Assembly (NCBI GenBank): GCA_937988775.1
Contig: CALKHP010000046.1
Span: 1 to 42,202, forward strand
Reading direction: 5' to 3'
From: an uncultured Alphaproteobacteria bacterium
GTDB lineage: Bacteria; Pseudomonadota; Alphaproteobacteria; Rhizobiales; Beijerinckiaceae
DNA: 42,202 nt
A model generated the notes under the pieces. The model was not told the DNA's origin and did not search any database. It worked only from the letters and a program-made list of their open reading frames with translations. Positions 33,439-41,524 of this stretch are shown in pieces. Numbering within the stretch: the first letter of the stretch is position 1; each line of letters opens with the position of its first letter. The translations under genes were made by a program, and so were the position numbers.

Positions 33439-34002
33439 ATGCGAACGCTCATCGTCCTCGTCGCCGGGCTGGCTTATGCCGGCCTTTCGCCGCAACAGGC
33501 CAGCGCTCAACTCTATGGGTTCGCCATTGGCAACGGTGTCGGCAACGGCAACGGCAATATCGGATCGGGCAACGGCAATACCAACGGCAACGCCAATGCC
33601 GGCTCGGGCAATGGCACCGGCAACGGCAACGGCAATCTCGGCTCGCTCAACGGCAACAATAACGGCAACCTGAATTTCGGCTTCGGCAACGGCAACGGCA
33701 ATGGCAACGGCACCGGCGTCCCGGTCCCGGCCAGCGGCAATATCGGCGCCTTCAATACCGGCACCAACAATATCGGCTCCTATAATGGCGGCAACGGCAA
33801 TGTCGGCTCGATGAACGGCGTCGGCAATACCGGCCCGAACAACGGCAACGGCAATATCGGCTCGTATAATGGCAGCTGGAATACCGGGGCTGGCAACGGC
33901 AATAACAATGTCGGCGCCGGCAATGGCAATTTCAACGGCGGCAGCGGTAACGGCAACGGCAATATCGGCGCCTGGAACGGCAACAATAACGGCAACCCTT
34001 GA
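33439..34002 (+). CDS. Exported Asn/Gly-rich repeat protein 2 (N-[ILV]-G-x repeats)
   Basis: A 187-aa protein with a signal peptide (MRTLIVLVAGLAYAGLSPQQ, predicted cut after ASA at residue 23). The Gly/Asn-rich mature part is organised as N-[I/L/V]-G-[S/A]-x-N-G units. Several are 18 residues long, such as NIGSYNGSWNTGAGNGNN, and some are about 10. A short Pro/Val interruption (TGVPVPASG) divides it. NIGSGNGNTNGNAN is shared exactly with protein 1, showing paralogy. The spacing recalls the NxGxGNxG repeats of mycobacterial PPE-MPTR/Pentapeptide_2 proteins, but that is resemblance only. GGGAGGGTCAC precedes the ATG. No function is known; a surface or matrix role is inferred. Confidence 0.85.
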   Translation: MRTLIVLVAGLAYAGLSPQQASAQLYGFAIGNGVGNGNGNIGSGNGNTNGNANAGSGNGTGNGNGNLGSLNGNNNGNLNFGFGNGNGNGNGTGVPVPASGNIGAFNTGTNNIGSYNGGNGNVGSMNGVGNTGPNNGNGNIGSYNGSWNTGAGNGNNNVGAGNGNFNGGSGNGNGNIGAWNGNNNGNP

Positions 34003-34011
34003 GGTTTGGCG

Positions 34012-34326
34012 ATGCTCATCATCGGCACCGTGCTCGGCCTGCTTGCCGGCCTGAACGGCGCGGCCCCCAACCGCGCCACGCCGCGTCCGGTCACGGTCGC
34101 GGCCGATACCCGTCCGGCCGTCGCGCCATACGGCACCCCGGTCGAGGCCGCGCGCTATCGCGGCCGCGGCAATGGCAATGGCAATGGCAATGGCAATGTC
34201 GGCTCGAATAACGGCAACGGCAATTCCGGCAATTTCAACGGCAATGGCAACCGCTCGAGCGGCAACGGCAACTTCAACGCCACTGACGGCAACGGCAATA
34301 ACGACGGCAAGCCGGCGCGCAAGTGA
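34012..34326 (+). CDS. Asn/Gly-rich repeat protein 3 (short)
   Basis: A 104-aa protein with a hydrophobic N-terminus (MLIIGTVLGLLAGLNGAAPN) that may be a signal peptide or anchor. A Pro/Ala/Thr linker follows, then a C-terminal 55-residue Gly/Asn tract beginning RGRGNGNGNGNGNVGSNNG and ending in basic KPARK. It starts 9 bases after repeat gene 2 (GAGG at 34001-34004), so the two are co-transcribed. The Arg-rich junction and charged end differ from the neutral proteins 1 and 2, perhaps a nucleator, anchor or chaperone for them; that is speculation. An alternative TTG start lies 6 bases earlier. Confidence 0.72.
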   Translation: MLIIGTVLGLLAGLNGAAPNRATPRPVTVAADTRPAVAPYGTPVEAARYRGRGNGNGNGNGNVGSNNGNGNSGNFNGNGNRSSGNGNFNATDGNGNNDGKPARK

Positions 34327-34332
34327 GCCCGC

Positions 34333-35400
34333 TCACGCCGGCGGCGCGCCGCGCCCGCGCATGATTTTGCGCACCATGCCGAAAAAGGTCAGCGCCCAGG
34401 CCGCCAGCGCGACATAGAGCACGGCGCGCGGCAGGCCGTCGAGGAACTCGAACGACATGGCGCGATCCATCTGCCAGGTGCAGGCGGCATACATGCCGAG
34501 CGGGAACACCATGCCCCAATACAGCGGATTGTACTGGAGCGGAAAGCGCTCGTAGCCGTGGCGCCACAGCTCGAGCAGCACCAGCATGGGGATCCACCAG
34601 CTCCCCGTCACCCAGTAGAAGATCGTGAACCCCTTGATGAACGGCAGCAGCGAGGCCAGGAACGGCGCTTCCGGGGCACCCTCGATCAGCAGCGACCCCG
34701 CCAGCGCCGAGATCGCCATCGCCCCCATGTCGATCCAGTAAGGCGGCGTCAGATCGTCGGCCGAGAAGCGGAAGAAGGCGTAGCGGTAGAAGATCAGCGA
34801 CATCATCCAGATGTAGAGCATGCCGCCCAACAGCCACATCGCCACCGCGAGCAGGTTCAGTTCCAGCCGCTGCGGCTGGCCGATCCGGGCGGCGAGCAGC
34901 GCGCTGGACACAGCAAGCGCCTGCGTCGCCACCACGGCGAGCAGCCAGCTGCCATTGATGCCCCGGTCGAGCGGCGGCTTGTCGTGCTTGACGGTGAAGG
35001 CGGTGAAGATCGTGTAGGTCAGCGCGATCCACAGCACGACGGCGACGAGCCATAGGACGAAGCCCGCCGCGAGATTATCCTGCAGGATGATGAACTGGCT
35101 CGCCAGGATGCCGGTGCCGGCCACCGCCGTGAAATAACCCGGCCCGGTGAGATGGGCGACCATGTCGCCGAAGAAGCGCCGCGGGTGATGCCAGGCCCGC
35201 AAGCCATAGAGCAGCCAGAGCACGCCATATTGCACGATGTTAAGGTAGAACAGCGCCATTGCCAGCGCCTGATGGTCCATCATGAACGCGGCCAGCGAGA
35301 CGATGCCGGTGGCCATCACCAGCCCGAAACTCGCCGGCGACATCTCCGCCAGGTCCGCGATCCAGCGCCGCCCCGCGCGCCGCGCCGCATGCTTGCTCAT
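34333..35400 (-). CDS. TehA/SLAC1-family (TDT) membrane channel or transporter
   Basis: A 355-aa integral membrane protein with about ten hydrophobic helices, belonging to the tellurite-resistance/dicarboxylate transporter family that includes TehA, Mae1 and plant SLAC1 anion channels. Recognisable segments are MSPASFGLVMATGIVSLA at the start, FFGDMVAHLTGPGYFTAVAGTGILASQF, LLGGMLYIWMMSLIFYR and YWGMVFPLGMYAACTW, where the family's conserved pore-lining aromatic residues lie. Substrate (anion, sulphite, dicarboxylate or tellurite-related) is not predictable. It converges on repeat gene 3 with 6 bases between stops and is divergent from the amino-acid importer. Confidence 0.9.
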   Translation of the reverse strand: MSKHAARRAGRRWIADLAEMSPASFGLVMATGIVSLAAFMMDHQALAMALFYLNIVQYGVLWLLYGLRAWHHPRRFFGDMVAHLTGPGYFTAVAGTGILASQFIILQDNLAAGFVLWLVAVVLWIALTYTIFTAFTVKHDKPPLDRGINGSWLLAVVATQALAVSSALLAARIGQPQRLELNLLAVAMWLLGGMLYIWMMSLIFYRYAFFRFSADDLTPPYWIDMGAMAISALAGSLLIEGAPEAPFLASLLPFIKGFTIFYWVTGSWWIPMLVLLELWRHGYERFPLQYNPLYWGMVFPLGMYAACTWQMDRAMSFEFLDGLPRAVLYVALAAWALTFFGMVRKIMRGRGAPPA

Positions 35401-35563
35401 CTGTCGATCCCCTCCGTCGCACCCTCGTTTTCGCGCCGGCCGGCCCGGGCCGGTCGCGTGTCGGGAATATCATTGCGAGCCATGGCGAATTCTCATAACG
35501 ATAAAAGCGTCGTTGTCGCCGGTTCTCAGCCGCCAAAAGCGCGACCGATCCAAGGAGGAATTC

Positions 35564-36307
35564 ATGTTTTCACGCCGCTTCGTCGTCGCCGCGCTGGCGG
35601 GATTGCCGTTCGCCGGGCCGGCGCTGGCCGAGCAGACGCTCAAGGTCGGCTCCACGCCCACGGGCATTCCGTTCACCTTCCTCGACACCAAGACCAATAC
35701 GATCAAGGGCGTGATGGTCGATATCGTCCAGGAGGTCGGCAAGCGGGCGGGCTTCGCCGTGACGATCGAGCCGATGGCGTTCTCGGCGCTGATCGCCTCG
35801 CTGACCTCGGGCAAGATCGACCTGATCTCGGCCGCCATGTACATCACGCCGCCACGCCAGCAGCAGATCGATTTCTCCGACCCGATCTATACCTATGGCG
35901 AGGGCCTGTTCGTCACCAAGAAGGACACCAAGGATTACACCGGCTTCGCCGACATGAAGGGCATGTCGGTCGGCGTGCAGGTCGGCACCGCCTATGTCGA
36001 GCCGCTGAAGAAAGTGTTTTCGGACGTCAAGATCTACGACACCATCCCCGATATCCTGCGCGACGTGAGTGCCGGGCGCATCCAGGCCGGCTTCGCCGAT
36101 TACCCGATCGTCGCCTACAACCTGCAGCAGGGTGGCTTCCCCGAGGTGCGGCTGGTCAAGTCCTACAAGCCGACCATCAGCGGCTCGCTCGGCATCGGCA
36201 TCCACAAGGGCAAGGAAGACACGCTGAAGAAGATCAACACGGCGCTGGCCGCGATGAAAAGCGACGGCACCACCAAGAAAATCCTCGGCAAATGGGGCCT
36301 CGAGTAA
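35564..36307 (+). CDS. Polar amino-acid ABC transporter substrate-binding protein (family 3)
   Basis: Periplasmic binding protein of 247 aa. Signal peptide MFSRRFVVAALAGLPFAGPA is cut after ALA (residue 22); the mature part EQTLKVGSTPTGIPFTFLDTK is a type II bacterial extracellular solute-binding fold. It contains GVMVDIVQEVGKRAGF and DLISAAMYITPPRQQQIDFS, family signatures. A textbook AAGGAGGAATTC ribosome-binding site precedes the ATG, which rules out the longer upstream frame. A 151-base gap separates it from the permease gene, the usual position for processing that leaves more binding protein than channel. Linked with a PuuB-like oxidase, so the ligand may be an amino acid or polyamine derivative. 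Confidence 0.93.
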   Translation: MFSRRFVVAALAGLPFAGPALAEQTLKVGSTPTGIPFTFLDTKTNTIKGVMVDIVQEVGKRAGFAVTIEPMAFSALIASLTSGKIDLISAAMYITPPRQQQIDFSDPIYTYGEGLFVTKKDTKDYTGFADMKGMSVGVQVGTAYVEPLKKVFSDVKIYDTIPDILRDVSAGRIQAGFADYPIVAYNLQQGGFPEVRLVKSYKPTISGSLGIGIHKGKEDTLKKINTALAAMKSDGTTKKILGKWGLE

Positions 36308-36458
36308 AGTCGGCAACCACCGTGATCGCCCCGGCCCCGGCCGGCGGCGCTTACGGCCTTTCGCGTCAATCCCGTTCTCCAGTCCTGGAACCGATCGCGC
36401 TGCATCCCTCGCCAATTCAGCCGGATGCAGCGTGACCCGGCAGCATATCGGCACCTGA

Positions 36459-37118
36459 ATGCAGCAATTCCTCAGCGACGCGGTCGAATTCCTGCCGATC
36501 CTGATGCAGGGCGTCAAACTCACCGTCATCATCACGCTCGGATCGCTCGTGCTGTCGACGATCCTCGGGCTGTTCTGGGCCTTGATGCGGGTTTCCGGCA
36601 TCTGGGTGCTCGATCGCTCGACCCGGCTGCTGATCAACTTCATCCGCGGCGTGCCGATCATCGTGCAGCTGTTCTACATCTATTTCGTCATGCCGGATTT
36701 CGGCGTGACGCTGACCGCGCTGCAGGCGGCGATCATCGGGCTCGGCATCGCCTATTCCGCCTATCAGGCCGAGAATTTCCGCGCCGGCATCGAGGCGATC
36801 GACCACGGCCAGATCGAGGCCGCGCAATCGATCGGCATGGGCTGGTTCCTGGTGATGCGCCGGGTGATCCTGCCGCAGGCCTTCCGCATCGTGCTGCCGC
36901 CCTACGGCAATGTCATGATCATGATGCTGAAGGATTCCTCGCAGGCCTCGACCATCACCGTCGCCGAGCTTGCGCTGCAAGGCAAGCTGATCGCGGCCTC
37001 GACCTTCAAGAACACCTCGGTCTTCACCATGGTGGCGCTGATGTATCTGTGCATGTGCCTGCCGCTGATGTATCTCGTCGGGCAACTCGAGAAACATTCC
37101 GCCACGCAGCGCAGGTGA
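36459..37118 (+). CDS. Amino-acid ABC transporter permease (HisM/GlnP family)
   Basis: A 219-aa inner-membrane permease with about five helices. It has N-terminal GVKLTVIITLGSLVLSTILG, RGVPIIVQLFYIYF, and the EAA loop AYQAENFRAGIEAIDHGQIEAAQSIGM, which docks the ATPase. Only one permease is present, so it probably acts as a homodimer. The ribosome-binding site is weak. It ends 4 bases before the ATPase gene. Confidence 0.93.
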   Translation: MQQFLSDAVEFLPILMQGVKLTVIITLGSLVLSTILGLFWALMRVSGIWVLDRSTRLLINFIRGVPIIVQLFYIYFVMPDFGVTLTALQAAIIGLGIAYSAYQAENFRAGIEAIDHGQIEAAQSIGMGWFLVMRRVILPQAFRIVLPPYGNVMIMMLKDSSQASTITVAELALQGKLIAASTFKNTSVFTMVALMYLCMCLPLMYLVGQLEKHSATQRR

Positions 37119-37122
37119 ACCG

Positions 37123-37854
37123 ATGATCGAGCTTCGCGACATCCACAAGAGCTTCGGCGCCCTGCACGTCATCCGCGGCGTCTCGGCCACCGTCGAAAAG
37201 GGCGAGATCGTTTGCATCCTCGGCCCGTCCGGCTCCGGAAAATCGACCATCCTGCGCTGCATCAACGGCCTGGAATCCTACGATAGCGGCGCGATCACCG
37301 TCGAGGGCGCCAAGGTCGACCGCAACAGCCGCTCGATCGTCGATATCCGCGCCCGCGTCTCGATGGTCTTCCAGCGCTTCAACCTGTTCCCGAACCGCAC
37401 GGCGCTGGAAAACGTCGTCGAGGGGCCGATCTTCGTGAAGAAGGAGAACCGGACCACGGCGCTGGAACGCGGCCGCGACCTGATGGCGCGCGTCGGCCTC
37501 GCCGGCAAGGAGGACAACTATCCCGGCCAGTTGTCGGGCGGCCAGCAGCAGCGCGTCGCCATCGCGCGCGCGCTCGCCATGCAGCCGCGCGCCATCCTAT
37601 TCGACGAGCCGACCTCGGCGCTCGATCCCGAGCTTGTCGGCGAGGTGCTCACCGTCATGAAGAGCCTCGCCGAGGACGGCATGACCATGATCATCGTCAC
37701 GCATGAGGTGGCGTTTGCCCGCGAGGTCGCCGACCGGGCGCTGTTCATCGACCAGGGCGTGATCGTCGAGGAAGGTCCGGCCGCCTCCATGCTGAGCCAT
37801 CCCCGGCACGCCCGAACCCAGGATTTCCTGCGCCGCGTCACCCATCCGCTATAG
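37123..37854 (+). CDS. Amino-acid ABC transporter ATP-binding protein (GlnQ/HisP family)
   Basis: A 243-aa ATPase with Walker A GPSGSGKST (34-42), Q-loop in VSMVFQRFNLFPNRTALENV, signature LSGGQQQRVAIARAL, Walker B ILFDEPTSALDPELVGEV and switch His in IIVTHEVAFAREVADR. It energises the preceding permease. The FAD oxidase gene starts 31 bases downstream with its own GAGGAG site, so uptake and oxidation are probably co-transcribed. Confidence 0.95.
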   Translation: MIELRDIHKSFGALHVIRGVSATVEKGEIVCILGPSGSGKSTILRCINGLESYDSGAITVEGAKVDRNSRSIVDIRARVSMVFQRFNLFPNRTALENVVEGPIFVKKENRTTALERGRDLMARVGLAGKEDNYPGQLSGGQQQRVAIARALAMQPRAILFDEPTSALDPELVGEVLTVMKSLAEDGMTMIIVTHEVAFAREVADRALFIDQGVIVEEGPAASMLSHPRHARTQDFLRRVTHPL

Positions 37855-37885
37855 CAGCCGCCGCGCCGGCTTTGAGGAGCCGCAA

Positions 37886-39181
37886 ATGACCGCCCCTTTC
37901 CCGCTTGCCCCCGCGCTCTGGGCGGCCACCGCGACGCCTGCCCCCGCCGCGCCGCCGCTTGGCGACAACCGGCAGGTCGATGTCTGCGTCGTCGGCGCCG
38001 GCTATGCCGGGCTCTCGACGGCGCTGCATCTGGCGGAAAAGGGCATCTCCGTCGTCGTGCTCGAGGCGCACGAGCCCGGCTGGGGCGGCTCGGGCCGCAA
38101 TGGCGGCCAGGTCATCCCCGGCCTCAAATACGATCCCGACGAGTTGCTGGCGGAATATGGCCCCGAGCACGGCGCGCGGCTCGTCGAATTCGCCGGCAGC
38201 ACCGCCGATTGCGTGTTCGACCTGATCGCGCGCCACAACATGGACGTGCCCCATATCCGCACCGGCTGGATCCAGGCCGCCCATGCTCCCGAGGGGCTGG
38301 AGCTGGTGCGCAAGCGGGCGGCGCAATGGGCGCGCCGGGGCGTCGCCGCGCGCCTGCTCGATGCCGGCGAGGTCACCGAGCATCTCGGCACAAGCGCCTA
38401 TGTCGGCGGCTGGCTCGATCCACGCGCCGGCGCCATCCAGCCGCTGAGCTACGCGCGCGGGCTGGCGCGCGCGGCGGCAGCCGCCGGCGCCACCATCCAC
38501 GGCCAGTCCCCGGTCGTGGCGATCGAGCCGGCAAAGGACGGCTGGAGCGTCAGGACCGCGCAAGGGCCGAGCGTGCGCGCCGGCAAGGTCGTGGTCTGCA
38601 CCAACGGCTACACGGACGACCTCGTGCCGGGCCTGAAACGCACGGTCGTGGCTATGAATTCGTTCCAAATCGCCACCGCGCCGCTGAGCGACAACCTGCT
38701 CAGGACCGTGCTGCCGCATGGCCAGGTCGTCTCGGACACGCGAAAGCTGCTCTTGTATTTCCGGCTCGACCATGCCGGCCGCCTGCTGATGGGCGGGCGC
38801 GGCCCGTTCCGCGAGCCGAAGGGCGCCTCCGACTGGGGGCATCTCGAGCGCGTCGTCGGCAAGCTGTTCCCGCAACTCGGCAACACGCCGTTCGCATATC
38901 GCTGGGGCGGCCGCGTCGCCGTCACCCAGGATCACATGCCGCATCTGCACGAGCCGGCGCCGGGCCTGATCATCGATATCGGCTGCATGGGCCGGGGCGT
39001 CGGCCTGCAAAGCGCGATGGGCCGCGCCATCGCCGATTATGCCGCCAGCGGCAATCCGGACCTGCTGCCCTTGCCGCTCAAGGCGATCCGGCCGTTCCCG
39101 TTCCACGCCTTCCGCCGGCTTGGCCTCGCCGCCGTGATCGCGCTCTACCGCTTCCAGGATGGCGGCGTGAAGCAGACCTGA
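37886..39181 (+). CDS. FAD-dependent amine/glycine-oxidase-like enzyme (PuuB/OrdL type)
   Basis: A 431-aa DAO-superfamily flavoenzyme with the dinucleotide motif VGAGYAGLSTALHLAEKG (from residue 36) and GWGGSGRNGGQVIPGLKYDP, the signature of gamma-glutamylputrescine oxidase (PuuB), OrdL and related enzymes. KRTVVAMNSFQIATAPL and YRWGGRVAVTQDHMPHL are also typical. It would oxidise a secondary or primary amine, giving aldehyde, ammonia and H2O2 or reduced carrier. It lies directly after a polar amino-acid importer, suggesting that the imported compound is its substrate. No puuA/puuC partners are in the window, so the exact amine is unknown. Confidence 0.9.
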   Translation: MTAPFPLAPALWAATATPAPAAPPLGDNRQVDVCVVGAGYAGLSTALHLAEKGISVVVLEAHEPGWGGSGRNGGQVIPGLKYDPDELLAEYGPEHGARLVEFAGSTADCVFDLIARHNMDVPHIRTGWIQAAHAPEGLELVRKRAAQWARRGVAARLLDAGEVTEHLGTSAYVGGWLDPRAGAIQPLSYARGLARAAAAAGATIHGQSPVVAIEPAKDGWSVRTAQGPSVRAGKVVVCTNGYTDDLVPGLKRTVVAMNSFQIATAPLSDNLLRTVLPHGQVVSDTRKLLLYFRLDHAGRLLMGGRGPFREPKGASDWGHLERVVGKLFPQLGNTPFAYRWGGRVAVTQDHMPHLHEPAPGLIIDIGCMGRGVGLQSAMGRAIADYAASGNPDLLPLPLKAIRPFPFHAFRRLGLAAVIALYRFQDGGVKQT

Positions 39182-39202
39182 CCGCGCGGTTTTCCGGCCG
39201 CC

Positions 39203-39225
39203 ATGGGCCGGTTTGCCCGGCCCAT
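39203..39225 (+). terminator. Hairpin downstream of the PuuB-like gene
   Basis: ATGGGCCGG (39203-39211) pairs perfectly with CCGGCCCAT (39217-39225) across a 5-base loop, beginning 22 bases after the stop codon. It is a strong GC stem without a T-run and the probable end of the amino-acid importer/oxidase operon. Confidence 0.5.
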
Positions 39226-39250
39226 CCCGACGCAAAAGGCGGATCGTTCG

Positions 39251-39259
39251 CCCCCCCCC
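39251..39259. repeat. Run of nine C residues upstream of Liv system 2
   Basis: A C9 homopolymer lies in the intergenic region about 160 bases before the second Liv binding-protein gene. Such tracts are prone to slippage, and it is the only conspicuous homopolymer I noticed in the window. It is outside any reading frame. Confidence 0.8.
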
Positions 39260-39312
39260 TGTGACACACGCGGAACGGATCGCCATCCACGGCGTTTGTT
39301 TGGCGAAAGCTT

Positions 39313-39330
39313 GGCCTAATTGCGTAGGCC
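39313..39330. promoter_or_regulatory. Inverted repeat upstream of Liv system 2
   Basis: GGCCTA (39313-39318) and TAGGCC (39325-39330) with a 6-base spacer ATTGCG form a perfect dyad 88 bases before the start codon. Its location and symmetry suit a regulator binding site for the importer operon. No regulator gene is adjacent in the window. Confidence 0.45.
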
Positions 39331-39418
39331 TGGCGCTCTAGCGGCGTCGTGGCTGGTCCGTATGATGATCCTGGTCCCGGCATCGCCGTTGCGGGGGCGC
39401 CTGCACAGGGAGGAAATC

Positions 39419-40630
39419 ATGTTCAAGCCAGTGTCATATCTCGCAGGTGCGCTGCTCAGCGCGACCGCCCTCCTCGCCGCCGGCCCGGCAGCGAGCGCCG
39501 ACGATATCGTGCTCGGCGCCTCCGTCCAGTTGACCGGGCCGCTCGCCAATACCGGGCGCTACTACAAGGACGCCTACGAATTCGCGGTCGAGAAGATCAA
39601 CGAGGCCGGCGGCGTCAAGGTCGGCGCGGAAAAGCGCAAGCTCGCCCTGAAAATCTACGACAACCAGTCGGATGTCAGCCTGAGCGTGCGCCAGTACACG
39701 CAGCTTGTCTCGCAGGACAAGGTCAGCCTGCTGCTCGGGCCGTTCGCCTCGAATTTCGCGCTCGCCGATTCCGCCGTCTCGGAGAAATACAAGGTGCCGA
39801 TGGTGCAGGGCGGCGGCGCCTCCGACCAGATTTTCTCGCGCGGCTTCAAGTACATCTTCGGCACGCTGGCCCCGGCCAGCAACTATTTCGGCTCGACGGT
39901 CTCGATGCTGAAGGAGCTTGATCCGGCGCCCAAGACCGTGGCGCTGCTCTATGCCGACGATGCCTTCGACGTCTCGGTCGCCAAGGGCACCAGGCCCCTG
40001 CTCAAGGCCGCCGGCCTGACCACGGTGATGGATGAGAAATACACCTCCAACGCCAGCGATTTCAGCGCCCTGCTGTCGCAGGTCAAGGACAAGAAGGCCG
40101 AGGTCGTGCTGGTCGCCGGCCACGAGACGGAAATCCTCAACTTCGTGCGCCAGGCCAAGAGCCTCGCCGTGGCGCCGAAACTGTATTCCTTCACCGTCGG
40201 CGTGCCGAGCGACGACTTCCGCAAGGCGCTGGGCAGCGACGCCGATTACGCCTTCGGCATGACCGCCTGGCTGCCGACCGCCGAACTCAAGGACAAGTGG
40301 TTCGGCGACGCCGCCGCCTTCGCCAAGGCCTACAAGGAGAAATTCGGCTACGATCCCGACTACCACGCCGCCTCAGGCATCGCCGATGTCGAGGCCCTGG
40401 CGCAGGCGGTCGAGAATGCCGGCACCACCGAGCCGCAGAAGGTGCGCGATGCCATCGCCAAGCTGAAATTCGACAGCCTGTACGGCACCATCGCCTTCGG
40501 CGAGAGCGGCCAGATCGACCTGCCGCAGATCGTCATCCAGGTGCAGGGCGGCAAGGTCGCCGAGGTCTACGGCGCCAAGGGCTTCATCGAGAAGCCGCAT
40601 TATCCCATGCCGGCCTGGGACGCCCGCTAA
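39419..40630 (+). CDS. Liv-type ABC transporter substrate-binding protein (system 2)
   Basis: A 403-aa periplasmic binding protein. Signal peptide MFKPVSYLAGALLSATALLA ends ASA near residue 27, followed by DDIVLGASVQLTGPLANTGR; AVEKINEAGGVKVG and LKIYDNQSDVSLSVRQYTQL are typical of the Leu/Ile/Val-binding type I fold. GGGAGGAAATC precedes the ATG; a longer frame from 39320 is rejected. It is only distantly similar to the system 1 binding protein, so the two importers have different ligands. Being next to the amine-oxidase locus hints at an amino acid, amide or urea-like ligand, without proof. Confidence 0.93.
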   Translation: MFKPVSYLAGALLSATALLAAGPAASADDIVLGASVQLTGPLANTGRYYKDAYEFAVEKINEAGGVKVGAEKRKLALKIYDNQSDVSLSVRQYTQLVSQDKVSLLLGPFASNFALADSAVSEKYKVPMVQGGGASDQIFSRGFKYIFGTLAPASNYFGSTVSMLKELDPAPKTVALLYADDAFDVSVAKGTRPLLKAAGLTTVMDEKYTSNASDFSALLSQVKDKKAEVVLVAGHETEILNFVRQAKSLAVAPKLYSFTVGVPSDDFRKALGSDADYAFGMTAWLPTAELKDKWFGDAAAFAKAYKEKFGYDPDYHAASGIADVEALAQAVENAGTTEPQKVRDAIAKLKFDSLYGTIAFGESGQIDLPQIVIQVQGGKVAEVYGAKGFIEKPHYPMPAWDAR

Positions 40631-40660
40631 GGCGCGCCGCAACCGGCAAGGGAGGACGCC

Positions 40661-41524
40661 GTGGACCTGCTCACGCAAATCCTGATCAACGGTGTGCTCC
40701 TGGGCGGGCTCTACGCCATCATGGCGCTGGGGCTCGCCCTGGTCTGGGGCGTGCTGAACATCGTCAACCTGGCGCATGGCGCCTTCATCATGCTCGGCGC
40801 CTATCTCGCCTGGCACCTCTACACCTATCTCGGCATTGACCCGTTCCTCGGCCTGCCGCTGACGGCGATCATCATGTTCGGCCTCGGCTATGTCGTGCAG
40901 CGCGGCCTGCTCAATCTCATCGTGCGCGCGCCGATGTTCAACACGCTGCTCATCACCTTCGGCATCGAGGTCGTGCTGACCTATCTGGCGCAACTCGCCT
41001 TCTCGGCCGATTACCGCACCATCAACCCGCCCTATGCCGGCAACAGCATCGCGCTCGGGCCGGTCGTGGTACCGCTGGCGCGACTGATGGCCTTCGGCAT
41101 CGCCATCGCGCTCACCGTCGGCATGTGGGTGTTCCTGCTGCGCACGAGGCTCGGCCGGGCCATCCGCGCCACGGCACAGAACCTCGTCGCGGCACGGCTT
41201 TACGGCGTCGAGCCGCGCCATCTCTATGCCGTCACCTTCGGCATCGGCATCGCGCTCGCCGGTGCTGCCGGCGGGCTCTACGGCACCGTATCGCAGATCA
41301 ACCCGTATATCGGCGCGGCGCTGACCGCGAAATGCTTCGCCATCGCCATCATCGGCGGGCTCGAGAACCCGCTCGGCGTCATCGTCGGCGGGCTGGTGCT
41401 CGGCGTCATCGAATCGCTCGCCGTGCTCTATATCGGCGCGACCTTCGCCGATGTCGCGAGCTTCGGCGTGCTCGTGCTGGTGCTGATCGTGCGACCCTCC
41501 GGCCTGCTGGGGAAAACCGCATGA
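40661..41524 (+). CDS. livH: Liv-type ABC transporter permease, LivH family (system 2)
   Basis: A 287-aa polytopic permease with MDLLTQILINGVLLGGLYAI, the LivH hallmark GLALVWGVLNIVNLAHGAFIMLGAY, RAPMFNTLLITFGIEV, and late GLENPLGVIVGGLVLGVIES. It starts at GTG 40661 after GGGAGGACGCC and overlaps the next gene by four bases (ATGA). System 2 lacks visible ATPases because the window ends, but they are expected just downstream. Confidence 0.93.
   Translation: MDLLTQILINGVLLGGLYAIMALGLALVWGVLNIVNLAHGAFIMLGAYLAWHLYTYLGIDPFLGLPLTAIIMFGLGYVVQRGLLNLIVRAPMFNTLLITFGIEVVLTYLAQLAFSADYRTINPPYAGNSIALGPVVVPLARLMAFGIAIALTVGMWVFLLRTRLGRAIRATAQNLVAARLYGVEPRHLYAVTFGIGIALAGAAGGLYGTVSQINPYIGAALTAKCFAIAIIGGLENPLGVIVGGLVLGVIESLAVLYIGATFADVASFGVLVLVLIVRPSGLLGKTA

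Noticed and set aside
35497..35514. AACGA/TCGTT dyad upstream of the amino-acid binding-protein gene
   Set aside because: The arms are only five bases with an 8-base spacer, which is likely by chance in a 160-base region.
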